From Aedes albopictus (Eukaryota > Arthropoda > Insecta > Diptera > Culicidae), in contig NW_026917309.1 in NCBI RefSeq assembly GCF_035046485.1, positions 124,001 to 188,000 of the forward strand: DNA of 64,000 nucleotides. Reading direction: 5' to 3'. Positions 45,271 through 56,443 of this stretch are shown one piece after another. Within the stretch, counting starts at the first letter, position 1; each line of letters begins with the position of its first letter. Under the pieces are notes generated by a model, which saw only the letters and a list, made by a program, of their open reading frames with translations, was not told the origin of the DNA and made no database searches. Made by a program: the position numbers and the translations under genes.

Positions 45271-46848
45271 GCAGGAAGTTTGTTTGAAATACAATGAACT
45301 TTTCTAGTTTTTTCCCTGCTAATTTGTTGAATGTTTCTTTACAAAGTGTACGAACAGGCCGAGACAACGGTGGTAGGTCCTTGCAGCATCACAGAACCGA
45401 TGCAAAATTAAGCTGATTCATCGGAATGTTTGAAATTGCCCGCTTTCCATCGTATTAAGCAAATTTAAGAGAGACCCGAGCAGAAGGGAATACCTGTCAA
45501 ATACCATGCTGACATCAACCTGTGCTCTAATATCTAAAATTGTTATTATTATATTATTCTACAAAATGTTATGAGAACAACGCAATAACAATTGGAAGTA
45601 TTGAGCAGAGTTTGGTATTGGTGTGGTATTTGTTGATTTAGCAGTGAAATAACTGAAGAACATATTTTGGTATTATATCATGGTGTTATCGAACAAATGC
45701 ACGATTTAATAACAAAACATGATATTAATTTGTTATTCAATACCCTTTGGATAACAAATACAGCACTTAAAATTTTAGGTATTTATTTATTATTGGAATA
45801 ACAAAACGTGTTATTTTCTAGGTGTTATTGATACAAAATCATGGTATTCGTTTTCTGTTATTTTGTCCACGCGCCTCTTATGTCCACCAAATGAAGGGCA
45901 TATCGAGGTATGACTGTATTTAAGATTAATATCTAAATATGTTATTCACTTAATATTCTTTTCTGTTTGGGGAAGATTCCAGAAGGACCAGCGCAATCCT
46001 GGGGAAAATTCCGAAAGAGATACACCCTTATCAGTTTCATCACCGTCCACGTCATTTTTGGAAGACAGCTCTTGAAAGGGATTTTCAACTTGGATGTGGA
46101 TGCCGAAGCTCGACGGCATTCAGATCTCTCGGCTCAGGATGGATGTTGTTGGGTGAGTGCGTTCCACATTATTCAGACAATCAAGTTCATCATGGTCTAA
46201 TCACTAATCAAAGTGAATTCTGTGATACAACGGACCTTATCACTAACAAACTTCTCATCCTATAAACCCTGCGGAGTGAAAGAAGTAAACCCTGACTCCG
46301 AACAGTAAGGGTTACTTACGCATATTCATTCCCTACATCCAACTGATTGCAAGAACGTGGCCGCAACCGTTTTTGAATAATTCGAGACACTGATTCCGTT
46401 CAATCTCAAAGTAACAACTTACAGAGAGACTCAGCAGGGTATTCCTAATTTAATCCCGCTCAAAAGAAAAAGGATTGAAGCGCTGTTTGTTTTGTTTCTG
46501 AATTACGTGCCGTTTTTAAATAGAGTGAATTTTGGAGCATAGGATTACTAAATGGATCCGTGGCCCTATGTACGCAGCCTGCCTAAGCTTAGCTAAACAA
46601 TTTTGATTATTGAAACAAAGATTCTGAGCATGAGCATTAGAGTGGGTCAACGTTGTATGGAGAAAATTTAAATTTGATCGCATCAACGCGGAACAATGTT
46701 TCTTCAATCTGTAATAGCGTCCAAAACAACTGTGCAAAATTTGAAAGCGATTGTTTGCGTCCCTGTATTCCGCATTGCGATTGAAATTTGTATGGAAGTT
46801 AGTATGGAAAAACGTACTTTTTCGCAATTTATTCATAAGTTGAATTCT
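45271..46848. other. Unannotated AT-rich stretch
   Basis: 45485-45890 contains 'cccgagcagaagg' followed by many GTATT/AATAACA words, resembling the ends of TATAACA-type MITEs, but no matching second end was found. A phrase 'tcaacgttgtatgg' near 46640 is shared with 4283. No gene recognised. Confidence 0.35.
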
Positions 46849-47152
46849 TTTGTCTAAAACCATGTAACTAATGACGTTGAAGTATAGTCTAGGATATGCC
46901 GAAAAACTTTGCCGAAGACCGCAAAGTGATCCGACGCTTATGAAAAAAGTTCTTCGCTTGGTAAGTTAGGCCAAAAATTGAGATTTTATTATTGATGTTA
47001 TTCCTTTACATGTTAAAAGTTAAGCACCACCGGGCAATCTGTACGTTATAACTTTTCTCACAAATGTCGCATCACTTTGCGGTCTTCGGCAAAGTTTTTT
47101 GGCATATCCTGGTCTATATTGCAACGTCATAATTTAGATCGTTTTAGACAAA
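46849..47152. mobile_element. Palindromic MITE with ~85-bp arms
   Basis: 'cgaaaaactttgccgaagac' at about 46900 is matched in inverse near 47090. Complementarity extends outward through ATGACGTTG/CAACGTCAT to TTGTCTAAAAC/GTTTTAGACAA at 46849 and 47142. The loop is about 100 bp. No target duplication is clear. Confidence 0.65.
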
Positions 47153-47539
47153 AAAAAAATCAATATAGGAGAAAAATGCCAAAACGCCAAAAGGAATCGA
47201 AAAAGCTTTGTTCCAAAAAATCGACTTTGTTGACCAAGTCTAATGAGCACAGATGACCGTAGTTGCTACTCCGTGATTGACCAGAACAATCGAAATTGCA
47301 CAAGGAACCAACATACGCAGCTTGGGAGTAGCTATCGCTTTTAGTGTGCATTTTCGAGAATTCCAAACTTTATTAAGTCAATAACGTCGCCGGCCACGCT
47401 TTTACGGTCATCGAACACTGAACACTTCTTCATGCTTATCGACAGTCCGAGTTCTCTGGAGTTGATGAAACCGAAGAAGCTCTCAGCGTTCTTCCTGAAT
47501 GGAATATGCCAAGTCTTGAGTGCTTTGTCAAAACGGTCA

Positions 47540-47645
47540 TACATAATCACCATAGCTTGGATCCATCCACATTGCTCGGTTGCAGGAAATGAGAAAGCGG
47601 ACTCGCTGACTGGGTTGACCCGTCAAGAGACCTTGATCAGCTGAC
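47540..47645 (+). pseudogene. RNase H relic of a LINE (plus strand)
   Basis: One plus-strand frame reads 'IAWIHPHCSVAGNEKADSL', the retrotransposon RNase H GNEKAD signature, as at 37850-38085 but on the other strand. The flanking sequence no longer aligns with known domains. It ends about 280 bp before a DNA transposon. Confidence 0.6.
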
Positions 47646-47929
47646 AGGACAAATTAAGAGGTTACACTTTATTATCCCACAGAAAATCACTTTCCACATT
47701 AGGAAAGCAATCTCTGTGTCTGCGGCGTGTCGATATTGAACAGTTCGTCCTCTTCTTGTCGTTGTCTACGGGTAAAGTCCTATCTTTTTGACTCCCATCA
47801 ATGTTCTCGGTATAATATAACTAGTAACTTAGTCGAAGACCCTCACATTAAAAAAGCCGGGAATCCTTTAGCTGCCCAAACTAAAATAGTATTAAGACAT
47901 CTAAAGTTTTTAAATGTAAAACCACCCAT

Positions 47930-48419
47930 GACGGATTTCGCGCCAACTCGAACAAATGTTGGCAGCACCCTCTCAGATTACAACGAAACTTTCTTGGTGT
48001 GTAGACCTTGCCCAGATAAGCCACTTTGCATACTCATTTTTCTAATTTTTTTCTCGACTGACTTTTGAAAAGGGCTAAACTTTTTTTATGGATTTTTTAA
48101 AAATGTTTTTAATCAAAAAATGACTACTCCTACAAAAAAGTGTTGTATGGGTGATTATCACAAAATAAGTCAAATTTTAAGAAAAAAATGCTGAAAAAAA
48201 TCCAAAATGAGCCCTACACTGAAAAAAATCATTTCTAAAAATTCAAAGTTGATTTAAAAAAAAAACACCATTTTTGATTTTGATGAAATTTTGTCTCAAG
48301 ACAGGTAATTATGTTCCCTACCAACCGTCCATACATCACAAGATAGGCACTTTTAAGGAAAAAAAGTTTTTCTAACAAAAACTTTTTCTTGTTCGAATGA
48401 TTTTTTTTTTTTTCAGTGT
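47930..48419 (+). repeat. Left long terminal inverted repeat of the 3.35-kb transposon
   Basis: It contains 'agcaccctctcagattacaa', 'ggtgattatcacaaaataag' and 'ttccctaccaaccgtccat', each found in reverse complement in the right arm. T/A-runs differ in length between the arms. Confidence 0.85.
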
Positions 48420-48504
48420 ATTTTGTTATCAACAATAAAACCAGTGAAGCCCATAACAATTCCAGAATCCAATGAAACTCAATTTTCCAGGAGATTTTGT
48501 GTTA

Positions 48505-48510
48505 TTTATT
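48505..48510 (-). promoter_or_regulatory. Polyadenylation signal AATAAA for the transposase
   Basis: AATAAA on the minus strand lies about 190 bp downstream of the transposase stop and before the left inverted repeat. No closer signal in good context was seen. Confidence 0.4.
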
Positions 48511-48700
48511 CAATCATTTGGAAGGGTTTCCCTATACATAAAAAACTTCAAAATATTACAAATGTATTTTCTTAGGAAATGTAATGTTTGATCGCAATAT
48601 GTATTGAAGTGCACTTTTAAATATACAATTATTTATAATTATGAATTTTTCAAATATATATATATATATGTCTTAGAGCCAATTTCAAACATGTTCTTTT

Positions 48701-50494
48701 CTATTTTTTTCCGATCATACTATATATTTTTGGTTCATCTTCTGAATTAGAATACCTGTTTGCCTTTACTTTGTCGCCAGGAATAGGCAAAAAACTATGG
48801 AATTTCTGAGTGCCTGGTATTGTTTTGGCGTTATTATATATTTCTTCGAGATCTTCTGACATTTTAATGTACTGTTCAGTGGATACGTAACAGAAATTTA
48901 ATTTAGTTATATTTTTATCTGTCTGTACAACTGCCCAGTTATATAACTCTCGTGGAGTTGTTATGGTATTTCCATAATCTCGAGCAAGACTTGCTCTCTT
49001 TGCCATTCGCTTGAGAGTGCCACCAATAGCATCACATGGACCTTTACCGTGGGACGTTGCAAAAAAATGCCATTCTGCTCTTAATGCATGCTTTGACTGG
49101 AATCTACATAGACCAGCAAAGTTCTTCTTATTTTTGTATTGTGATGCTGCCCCATCAGACATAAAATAAATTTTAGAAAAGTTCGTTAATTGTTTCATAA
49201 AATCTATCATTTTTGAGATGAACAACTGGACCGCAACTGTATCGTGAGCCATTACTTCCGATATGATAATGAAGCTAACATTTACAAGTTTATTATCTTT
49301 CATATAGTAAATTTCAAATGGGTGTATTGTTGCTTGCGAGTTGTTCCAATGATATCCTTGAGCAGCGTTTTGAATTATGAATGAATAGTTTTCAGAGAAA
49401 TCACAAATCGCAAGAATTTCATCATCCTTTAATGTATCTTTTTTATTTCTGAGAAATGATGATTGTTGTTTATGAATAAAGTCGTGTGTTATAAGTTTGT
49501 CAATTTTATCAACAAGATACGGAACAAATTCATCAACAGGTTTAATAATCGTTTCTAAATTACAGCGATCAGTATTCAACCACTGCTGAAATATAATCTC
49601 TTCTTTGTCATTTGATTCTAATATCAATGTAAGTTCCTCTTCAATGTGTTCATTACAAGCACACTTTTCACAAGCACGGAAAAAGCAATTATCTGTTCTG
49701 GTGGAAATATCGCAAAGCATTTTTTGTATTATTTCATCTTGTGACACAATTCTTATACTGTTGAACATTAAATTTACATTTTCATGAATAGTACATATGC
49801 ATACATTATGTATACCAGTAGAATCAAGTAAAATACAATGCTTTGGTCGCAACTGTGTAAATACTGTGAAACCAATATTCACAGTTTTGTACATATCTAC
49901 AAAAATCATATAAGCCTCTTTGAGCGACATCATCAAAATCGTTTTTGAACTTGTTGTTTTTTTTCCATTTCGAACCTCAGAAACAAAATCATTTGTTCCT
50001 GGCATTGGCCTGCTGATATCATTATCATCAAAAAATTCTCTTACTATTTGTTTTGTATCGTCATCAATACCATGCCCCCTTCTTTTTTCGGTGGTACAAA
50101 GAATACCCTGTTCATAAACAAGATCCTTCACCTGCCTCGCCATATACATTGGTGCGTTAAACTCTCTTGTGATTTTATTTACCGACCAAGACTTAGGAAG
50201 TACAGATAGTATTTTAATCTGTTCGCTTCTGTCAGTTGTAGGGTGATTGAACTTATCCTTTAACTGCATAATTATCTCGTCATACGCCTCCACTTTGCCA
50301 ACATCCGTTGAATCTATTCCGAAGATATTTGTTCGAACTGCTTTCGTAATCTGCAATGATTTGTTTATGCGATATTCCATACTTCTCATGTTTCTAGATG
50401 AGATTGGCGATAAACTCAATGTTTCAGCAATGGTATTAAACTTCTCAATATTATGGGGACCCTGTAGTTGATCTGTTGACGGAATTGACTCCAA
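48701..50494 (-). CDS. Putative DDE/D transposase, N-terminus uncertain
   Basis: The 597-residue frame, as translated, starts at a TTG; no ATG lies between it and the upstream in-frame stop (TAA at 50540-50542), and the first methionine is residue 36. A helix-turn-helix-like segment spans about 90-150. A Cys/His-rich cluster (C261, C270, C275, C278, C280, H283) may bind zinc. Conserved blocks are 'CDFSENYSF' (D365), 'HWNNSQATIHPF', 'FMSDGAASQYKNK' (D447) and 'FFATSHGKGPCDAIGGTLKR' (D488), giving a possible D365-D447-D488 triad. The last two blocks are familiar from uncharacterised multicopy proteins of aphids, Hydra and other animals. It would cut and paste the flanking 3.35-kb element. A 14-A run just upstream suggests a frame slip or an unseen 5' exon. 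Function is inferred from context. Confidence 0.7.
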   Translation of the reverse strand: MESIPSTDQLQGPHNIEKFNTIAETLSLSPISSRNMRSMEYRINKSLQITKAVRTNIFGIDSTDVGKVEAYDEIIMQLKDKFNHPTTDRSEQIKILSVLPKSWSVNKITREFNAPMYMARQVKDLVYEQGILCTTEKRRGHGIDDDTKQIVREFFDDNDISRPMPGTNDFVSEVRNGKKTTSSKTILMMSLKEAYMIFVDMYKTVNIGFTVFTQLRPKHCILLDSTGIHNVCICTIHENVNLMFNSIRIVSQDEIIQKMLCDISTRTDNCFFRACEKCACNEHIEEELTLILESNDKEEIIFQQWLNTDRCNLETIIKPVDEFVPYLVDKIDKLITHDFIHKQQSSFLRNKKDTLKDDEILAICDFSENYSFIIQNAAQGYHWNNSQATIHPFEIYYMKDNKLVNVSFIIISEVMAHDTVAVQLFISKMIDFMKQLTNFSKIYFMSDGAASQYKNKKNFAGLCRFQSKHALRAEWHFFATSHGKGPCDAIGGTLKRMAKRASLARDYGNTITTPRELYNWAVVQTDKNITKLNFCYVSTEQYIKMSEDLEEIYNNAKTIPGTQKFHSFLPIPGDKVKANRYSNSEDEPKIYSMIGKK

Positions 50495-50785
50495 TGATGG
50501 AATAGATGGTACTCTTGATTTGTTTTTTTTTTTTTCGATTAGGTAGTTCGAATCTAATAAATAGCCTTACCTAATATTAGGTAAGAACATGGGGTAGAAA
50601 CGTTTGGGTAGAAATTACAGCAGCACGTATGAAATGCGTGTTCTAATTGTATATTGTTTCGTACTTCTAGAGTGCTGCTGCGTGAATATGGGTGCATTGC
50701 ATTGTCGCATATGACACAATAAGTTTCATTGCATTTTGAGATTACTAGATAACCTTCACTGGTTTAGTTTGTTTTTAAAAAAAGA

Positions 50786-51274
50786 CACTGAAAAAATAAT
50801 AATTTGGACATGAAAAAGTTTTTGTTAGAAAAACTTTTTTTCCTTAAAAGTGCCTATCTTGTGATGTATGGACGGTTGGTAGGGAACATAATTACCTGTC
50901 TTGAGACAAAATTTCATCAAAATCAAAAATGGTGTTTTTTTTTTAAATCAACTTTGAATTTTTAGAAATGATTTTTTTTCAGTGTAGGGCTCATTTTGGA
51001 TTTTTTACAGTATTTTTTTCTTAAAATTTGACTTATTTTGTGATAATCACCCATACAACACTTTTTTGTAGGAGTAGTCATTTTTGGATTAAAAACCTTT
51101 TTAAAAAATCCATAAAAAAAAGTTTAGCCCATTTCAAAAGTCAGTCCAGATAAATTTTGAAGAAACTAAGTATGCAAAGTGGCTTATCTAGTCTTGGTGT
51201 ACATACCCAGAAAGTTTCATTGTAATCTGAGAGGGTGCTGCCAACTCCGAATACGATTTGGGGCGAAATTCGTC
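50786..51274 (-). repeat. Right long terminal inverted repeat of the 3.35-kb transposon
   Basis: Reverse complement of 47930-48419. On the transposase-coding strand it lies upstream of the gene and may carry its promoter, though no TATA or initiator could be assigned with confidence. Confidence 0.85.
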
Positions 51275-51278
51275 CCAT

Positions 51279-53229
51279 GTGGCACACGAGGCTTCTAAAT
51301 AAACGAATGAGAAATAAACAGAACCCATCACATCTCTTGAAGTACATGTTAGAAATCTGACAAAGATTTTGCTATGTTTTACTTACTTAATAATAATTAT
51401 TTCATAAGTATTTAAAAATCTCACACATCACAAGATGCTAAGGTTATCGAATTACCTAAGAAAAGACCCAAGAATCTAAACATCGTTAAAAGATCTTGCT
51501 CATGGATACAATAACCTATCAAAGTATTAAGGTTGGTTTTCTGATAGAACAGCTCCTATATTCTCCAATGTATTCGTACATGTTTGTATTTGCAAACTTG
51601 TACGAGTTCTTTGCACAGTGCACATATCTAGACAAAAGAGCAATGTGTCAGCTGAAGCATCATCATGATTCATATTTGATAAGTGATCCACGCTGATCCA
51701 AATATTAGGGGCAGCTTCGATGCTGACTGTATGAGCAAGTTCTTCCTAAGTAACCGCTGACTCATACTTTCAGGCTTGTAATAAGCCATGCAATGCTCGG
51801 AACTTCTTTTGCGACATTCCTGTTAACAAATCACTCTAAAGTGCACTGTTGAATGATCAGAATGTTTGAAGTCAACAAATGGCGCCACTCAGCTTAGCGA
51901 GACAAGCCACCAGCAAATGATGACTTACGCGCATTCCGATCAATGATTGCATTTTGCGGTTTCCTTAGAAGAACGACAATGCGGTTTCAATCGGTATTTT
52001 GTAATCTTGGTTGTTACATCACTTGTGACGGTTGGAAATTAAATAGTTTGAAGTAATGTAGCAACATATCTAGCAGATTTTGTGGGAATAAAAAAGGGTG
52101 GAACCATGTGTAGGGCTTCCGTACCGAAAGAAAGTTGACACATTGTGGGACAGCAAAAGTGAGTCAGCCGAGATTGTAAATTGATGTCATGTTGGGCTTA
52201 CAGGCATGCACGTGATAACCACATTTGAATACTTTGAATAGTTGTTTTCAGAACTTTTTACCGCAACGTCACGCTTTCTTTTCCATCATTCAAAAATTCA
52301 AACATCCAACGATTGCCGAAACCCTAACGCACAGGGCACAGCTTTTTCGCGTGCCCATAGCTAATTTGCGTTTTCGAGTTTCCGTGCTGCGGTGAATTAG
52401 AATTCCATGATTTCCTCCGATGATGCGATGCGATTTGGCTGCCCAGTCAGACAGACTGTCAGTCATTCGTTCGCTCCCATTATGGACGAGACCGCAACGC
52501 AACCACTCGTCGTCGTCGTTCGTAATCGTATGTGCTTCTATAGCAAATCCATCCATATACGGCGCATCCATGTCCGGTTTATTGCGGCAAAAAGTCGCAT
52601 CATCGCGCTGCGCTGATGTGCTAGACTGGAGAACGACGACCACAACGGCGACGATGATGACGTGAACGAGGCTCTATTTTGCGATGAACGAGCGGAAACA
52701 AATTACCGACAATCAGCAAAAACTTAAACTATGCAGGCCGGGCGGGTCGGTGCAGATGCAGCTCTCTGATGTGTGTTTGTGCTGCCGATGAGGGATTGAT
52801 AGGTGCACCTTGGCTCTGTGGCTATGGCAAGTGCATTCCATATCAAACTGTGTTTGTGGTTGATTGTTGTTTTGATGGTATTGATGGGTGTTTTATCATT
52901 CGGTAATAACGTGCGCGGGCGCATGAATACAGGTCAAATTGAAGAATCGTATCTGCATGTTGGAGATCATTTGCATGCTATCAACATCGTAATTGGTGTT
53001 CCGTGAAAATAACGCTTAGATTGGCCTTGAAGAAATTACTGCTGAATTTTTTTTTTGAGTGACAGGGTTAACACACAGACATATTATCAACATATTATAG
53101 ATTTAAACAATCACACATTCTGATTGTGTACGTCTAGAAAACACATCAAGTGCAGTAGTGTGTGTCCGCTAGGAGAATAGGGATTGTTTCTCGCTTCAAA
53201 CATCTTTTTCCAATGATAGCTGAGGTGAT
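51279..53229. other. Non-repetitive stretch, no gene recognised
   Basis: Balanced composition with CGTCGTCGT and GACGACGA patches at 52500-52650. Frames of 66-117 codons occur on both strands between 52290 and 53010 and show no domain. Only an A/T-rich tail at 53046 stands out. Confidence 0.4.
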
Positions 53230-54079
53230 TGACAGATTCTCGATTAACTTTCTTACTTTTTTTCTTCCCAAGTTTCTTCTCAAGTTTTTCGACATTTCAC
53301 TTGGATTTCCACGCGGGCTTTATCTTAGAGGTTGTTTTTGGAGTTTCTCCTTGAATTCCCTTAATATTTCCTTTCAAGATTACTATTTTTCCGAGATGTC
53401 CGAGTTTTCCTCAAGATTTCTTTTAAAATAGAAAAGAAACCCCACTTTGAGGAATTTCAGAAGGAACATATGGGTACTGATATTCACCCAGGAACTCTTG
53501 GAGAAATTTGAAGACTGTATTTTGGATAAACCAAGAACAGATTACTTAAGGATTTCTAATTCCTTATGAAACTCCTCAAAGAATCCCCGTAAAAAGTGCA
53601 AGAGAAAATCAAAAGCGACATCTCTTTGGAGATTCTTCCTGGAAAACCTTCGGAGATTTCTCCAGGAAATCCTTTGGATATTCCTTCTGGAATTTGTTCG
53701 CGACTTCTTCTGAGATTCCTTCGGAGATTCCTCCTGGAATACATTCGGGGATTCCTTCTGGAATTCTTTCGGGGATTCTTCCTGGAGTTCTTTCGGGGAT
53801 TCCTCCTGGTATTCCTTTGGGAATTCCTCCTGAAAATCCTTCGGAGATTCCTCCTGGAATTCGCTCGGGACTTCTCCTTGAATTCCTTTAGGGAAAATGC
53901 AGCAGAAATTCAAAAGGGACATCTCTTTGAAGATTCTTCCTGGAAAACCTTCGGAGATTGCTCCAGGAAATCCTTCGGATATTCCTCCTAGTTTTCGTTC
54001 TGAGATTCCTTCGGAGATTCCTCCTGGAATTCCTTCGGGGATTCCTCTTGAAAATCCTTCGGAGATTCCGTCTGAATTT
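53230..54079. repeat. Degenerate GGAATTCC array, 24-bp period
   Basis: From 53640 the 'ttcggagattcctcctggaa' unit repeats every 24 bp. 53427-53680 duplicates the block at 28476-28760. 'gacatctctttg.agattcttcctggaaaaccttcggagatt' occurs twice inside (53620 and 53910), a local ~290-bp duplication. Overlapping frames up to 131 codons on both strands are spurious. Confidence 0.8.
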
Positions 54080-55631
54080 CAGGGCTGTTACAAAAGTATC
54101 GATTTGGAAACCGCGAAATCCGCGCCAATCAATTTGAAATCCGCGCCGAGGTAATCAAATCCGCGCCAGTGCAAAAACATGTGGTTTTGATGACTCAAAC
54201 TCCAAAGAAAATGAACTATTCATGACTTTTGTTGCACTCCAGATGAAGAGCATTTCTATTGATAAATCGATTTTTACCATTACTAATCCATGAATTTAGA
54301 TGACAGCTTATACATCAAACAAGAGTTTAAACAGTTTTTTTTAATTGGAATATAAAGTCCTGAAAAGAAATCTGACCGAAGTCCCAAAAGACCAAAACAA
54401 GTTTTTAGAAGCTTTTTGAGAAATTCATAGATTACTTTCTACAGAAACTTATTTTGTTGAATCTTCACAGTAATACAAGGAGCAACATAAGCATAGACTA
54501 ATTACTAGTGCAATTTATTGATTATATCACCAATCAATTGTATTCCTAAGGAAGATATTTATGAAAAAGGAAGCATTTCCTGAATATATCTGGCAACTTT
54601 TCTAAACATTGAGACAAAAGATATGCAGTAAAGTATTAATTCATCAGAAATTTATGATAAGTGTGGCCACACCACAGCCTTGGAAATTCAGTGATAAAAT
54701 CAGCAAGAATTTCCTCAGGACATTTTGTGTCAGAAAACCGATTTTATCAGATTGATTGCTTACGATACACACAGTCTACAAAACCAATGGTATTCTTTAC
54801 GGGATTCTGTAACATTTGACTCTTGCTTTGACTACAAAATTCAACCAAATGTTTCTTCAAAATTTCCGATAGACGTCTTTTTGCAAATTCCACAAAAAAA
54901 GCTTTCAGAAACACCGATTTTAGAAATCTTGTCATTATTCAGTGCTTTTCGAACGTCAAGCATTGCTCTATAGGCAAGTTCCGTCCAAAATTTAAATTAA
55001 ATCCAAATTTTTAGCCAACAACTGATCTCAGGGTCCAGACAGAAATATCTTAAAGAGTTTGACTAAGAAATTCAGAATATGATCTTCTAAGTTTTAACAA
55101 ATTGAGCTTCTTGATAGTGCGATGCAACTTAAATAGCACTCCACGCTGTAGGATCTTAATAATAATATAAGCCATATCCACATGTTACACAACATTAGCA
55201 CTTTGAGATCGGAAAGTTAGCAACTTTGGTGACAGACAGCAGTAGAGATCCGTGGAGAGAAGCGGTAGGAAAATAACTGAGCGTGAGATGGTCGCAGACG
55301 CGTGTTTTGGATGCGGATTGATTCGAAGCGAGAAATAAATGTTAGCTATTAACATCGACAAACTGTTTTAATTAGATTTCGAAGCTGAAACTTTATACAC
55401 GCTATTGACTATAAACATTGTTTTTGCTTAAACACAAAATTCCATAACACTAATTTAAAAATGTTCGTTTTTTTCTGATTGTTTTGAACTTCGTCCCGAA
55501 ATGTTTGATGTAAGTTCATTTTTAAACCATTTCCGCAAAATCCGCGCCAAAATTAGTAAAAACGCGCGAAATCCGCGCGAAACGCAAAAACCGCGAAAAA
55601 CGCAAAATCCGCGCCACTTGTAACAGCCCTG
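54080..55631. mobile_element. hAT-like element with AAATCCGCGCC subterminal repeats, 1.55 kb
   Basis: Ends are CAGGGCTGTTACAA and TTGTAACAGCCCTG (54080-54093, one base apart; 55618-55631). The motif AAATCCGCGCC or its variants occurs several times just inside each end. Flanks TGAATTTC and GGAATTTC give a 7 of 8 direct match if the element starts at the A, otherwise a 6-bp GAATTT. The interior is AT-rich with frames under 83 codons. The CAGGG terminus, near 8-bp duplication and subterminal repeats suggest a hAT derivative. Confidence 0.7.
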
Positions 55632-56408
55632 GAATTTCCTTCGGATATACATCCAGAATTTCGCTCGGGACTTCTCCTGAAATTCCTTCGGAGATTTCTC
55701 CTGGAATTCCTTCGTGTATTCCTCCTCGAATCCCTCCGGAGACTACTCCTGGAACTACTTTGAATTTTCCTTCTGGAATTCGTTTGCGACTTCTCCTGGG
55801 ATTTACTCGGAGATTTCTCTTGGAATTCCTTCAGGGATTCCTCTTAGAATTCTTCGAAGATTTCTCCTGTAAACCCTTCGGAGATTGCTCCTGACATTCC
55901 CACGGAGATCCCTCCTGGAATTCCTTTGGGGATTCCTCCTGGAATTCCTTCAAAGATTCACACTGGATGTCCTTCGTTGATTCCTCTTGCACCTTCGGGG
56001 ATCTCGCCTCGAATTTCTTTGAAAAGTCACGCTGGCATTCCTGAACATACCTGCTGGAATTATTTTGGGGATCCCTTTTGGATTCGATTCCTTGGATTTC
56101 TTCTGAAGTATCTTTCGAGATTTCTCCAACCAATCAATCTTGACAGACTTCATCTGGATTTCTTCCTATATTGCACCGGAAATTTCTTACAAGTAATTTC
56201 GTTTATTATACCAGTAGAGATTCCGAAGAAAAACTTCTGGAAAATCCCTGCAAGAACTCCGCGAGCAACTGTTAAATAAATGCTAAAACGAGAAACCAAA
56301 ATCTCACGACAATGTCTGGTAGGGATTTCGGGAAGAGCTCTTTGAATAGTATCACAAAAACGTGTAAAAAATAATCTCACGTGGATCATTGCAAGATATC
56401 CGACAATT
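55632..56408. repeat. Degenerate GGAATTCC array
   Basis: It continues the array interrupted at 54079 by the hAT-like element, with 'ggagatttctcctggaattc' units to about 55960, then becomes less regular. The 100-117 codon frames at 55831-56279 are repeat products. Confidence 0.7.
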
Positions 56409-56443
56409 CATTTTTTTTTTCATTTATTTAGTTAACATCAAAT

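Larger units (their letters stand above)
47930..51274 (-). mobile_element. 3.35-kb DNA transposon with ~490-bp TIRs and a transposase frame
   Basis: The ends are GACGGATTTCGCGCC (left) and GGGGCGAAATTCGTC (right). CCAT is duplicated at 47926-47929 and 51275-51278. The inverted arms (47930-48419 and 50786-51274) are about 90% or more identical. Between them sits one 597-codon frame on the minus strand with a DDD/E-like layout. The 4-bp duplication would fit Sola-type elements, but I cannot confirm the superfamily. Substitutions between the arms show it has aged, yet the frame is open. This is the only element here with near-complete coding capacity. Confidence 0.8.

Noticed and set aside
47341..47553. 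Minus-strand 70-codon frame as a reverse-transcriptase piece
   Set aside because: The text is only vaguely RT-like and lacks catalytic motifs; only the plus-strand RNase H motif nearby is convincing.
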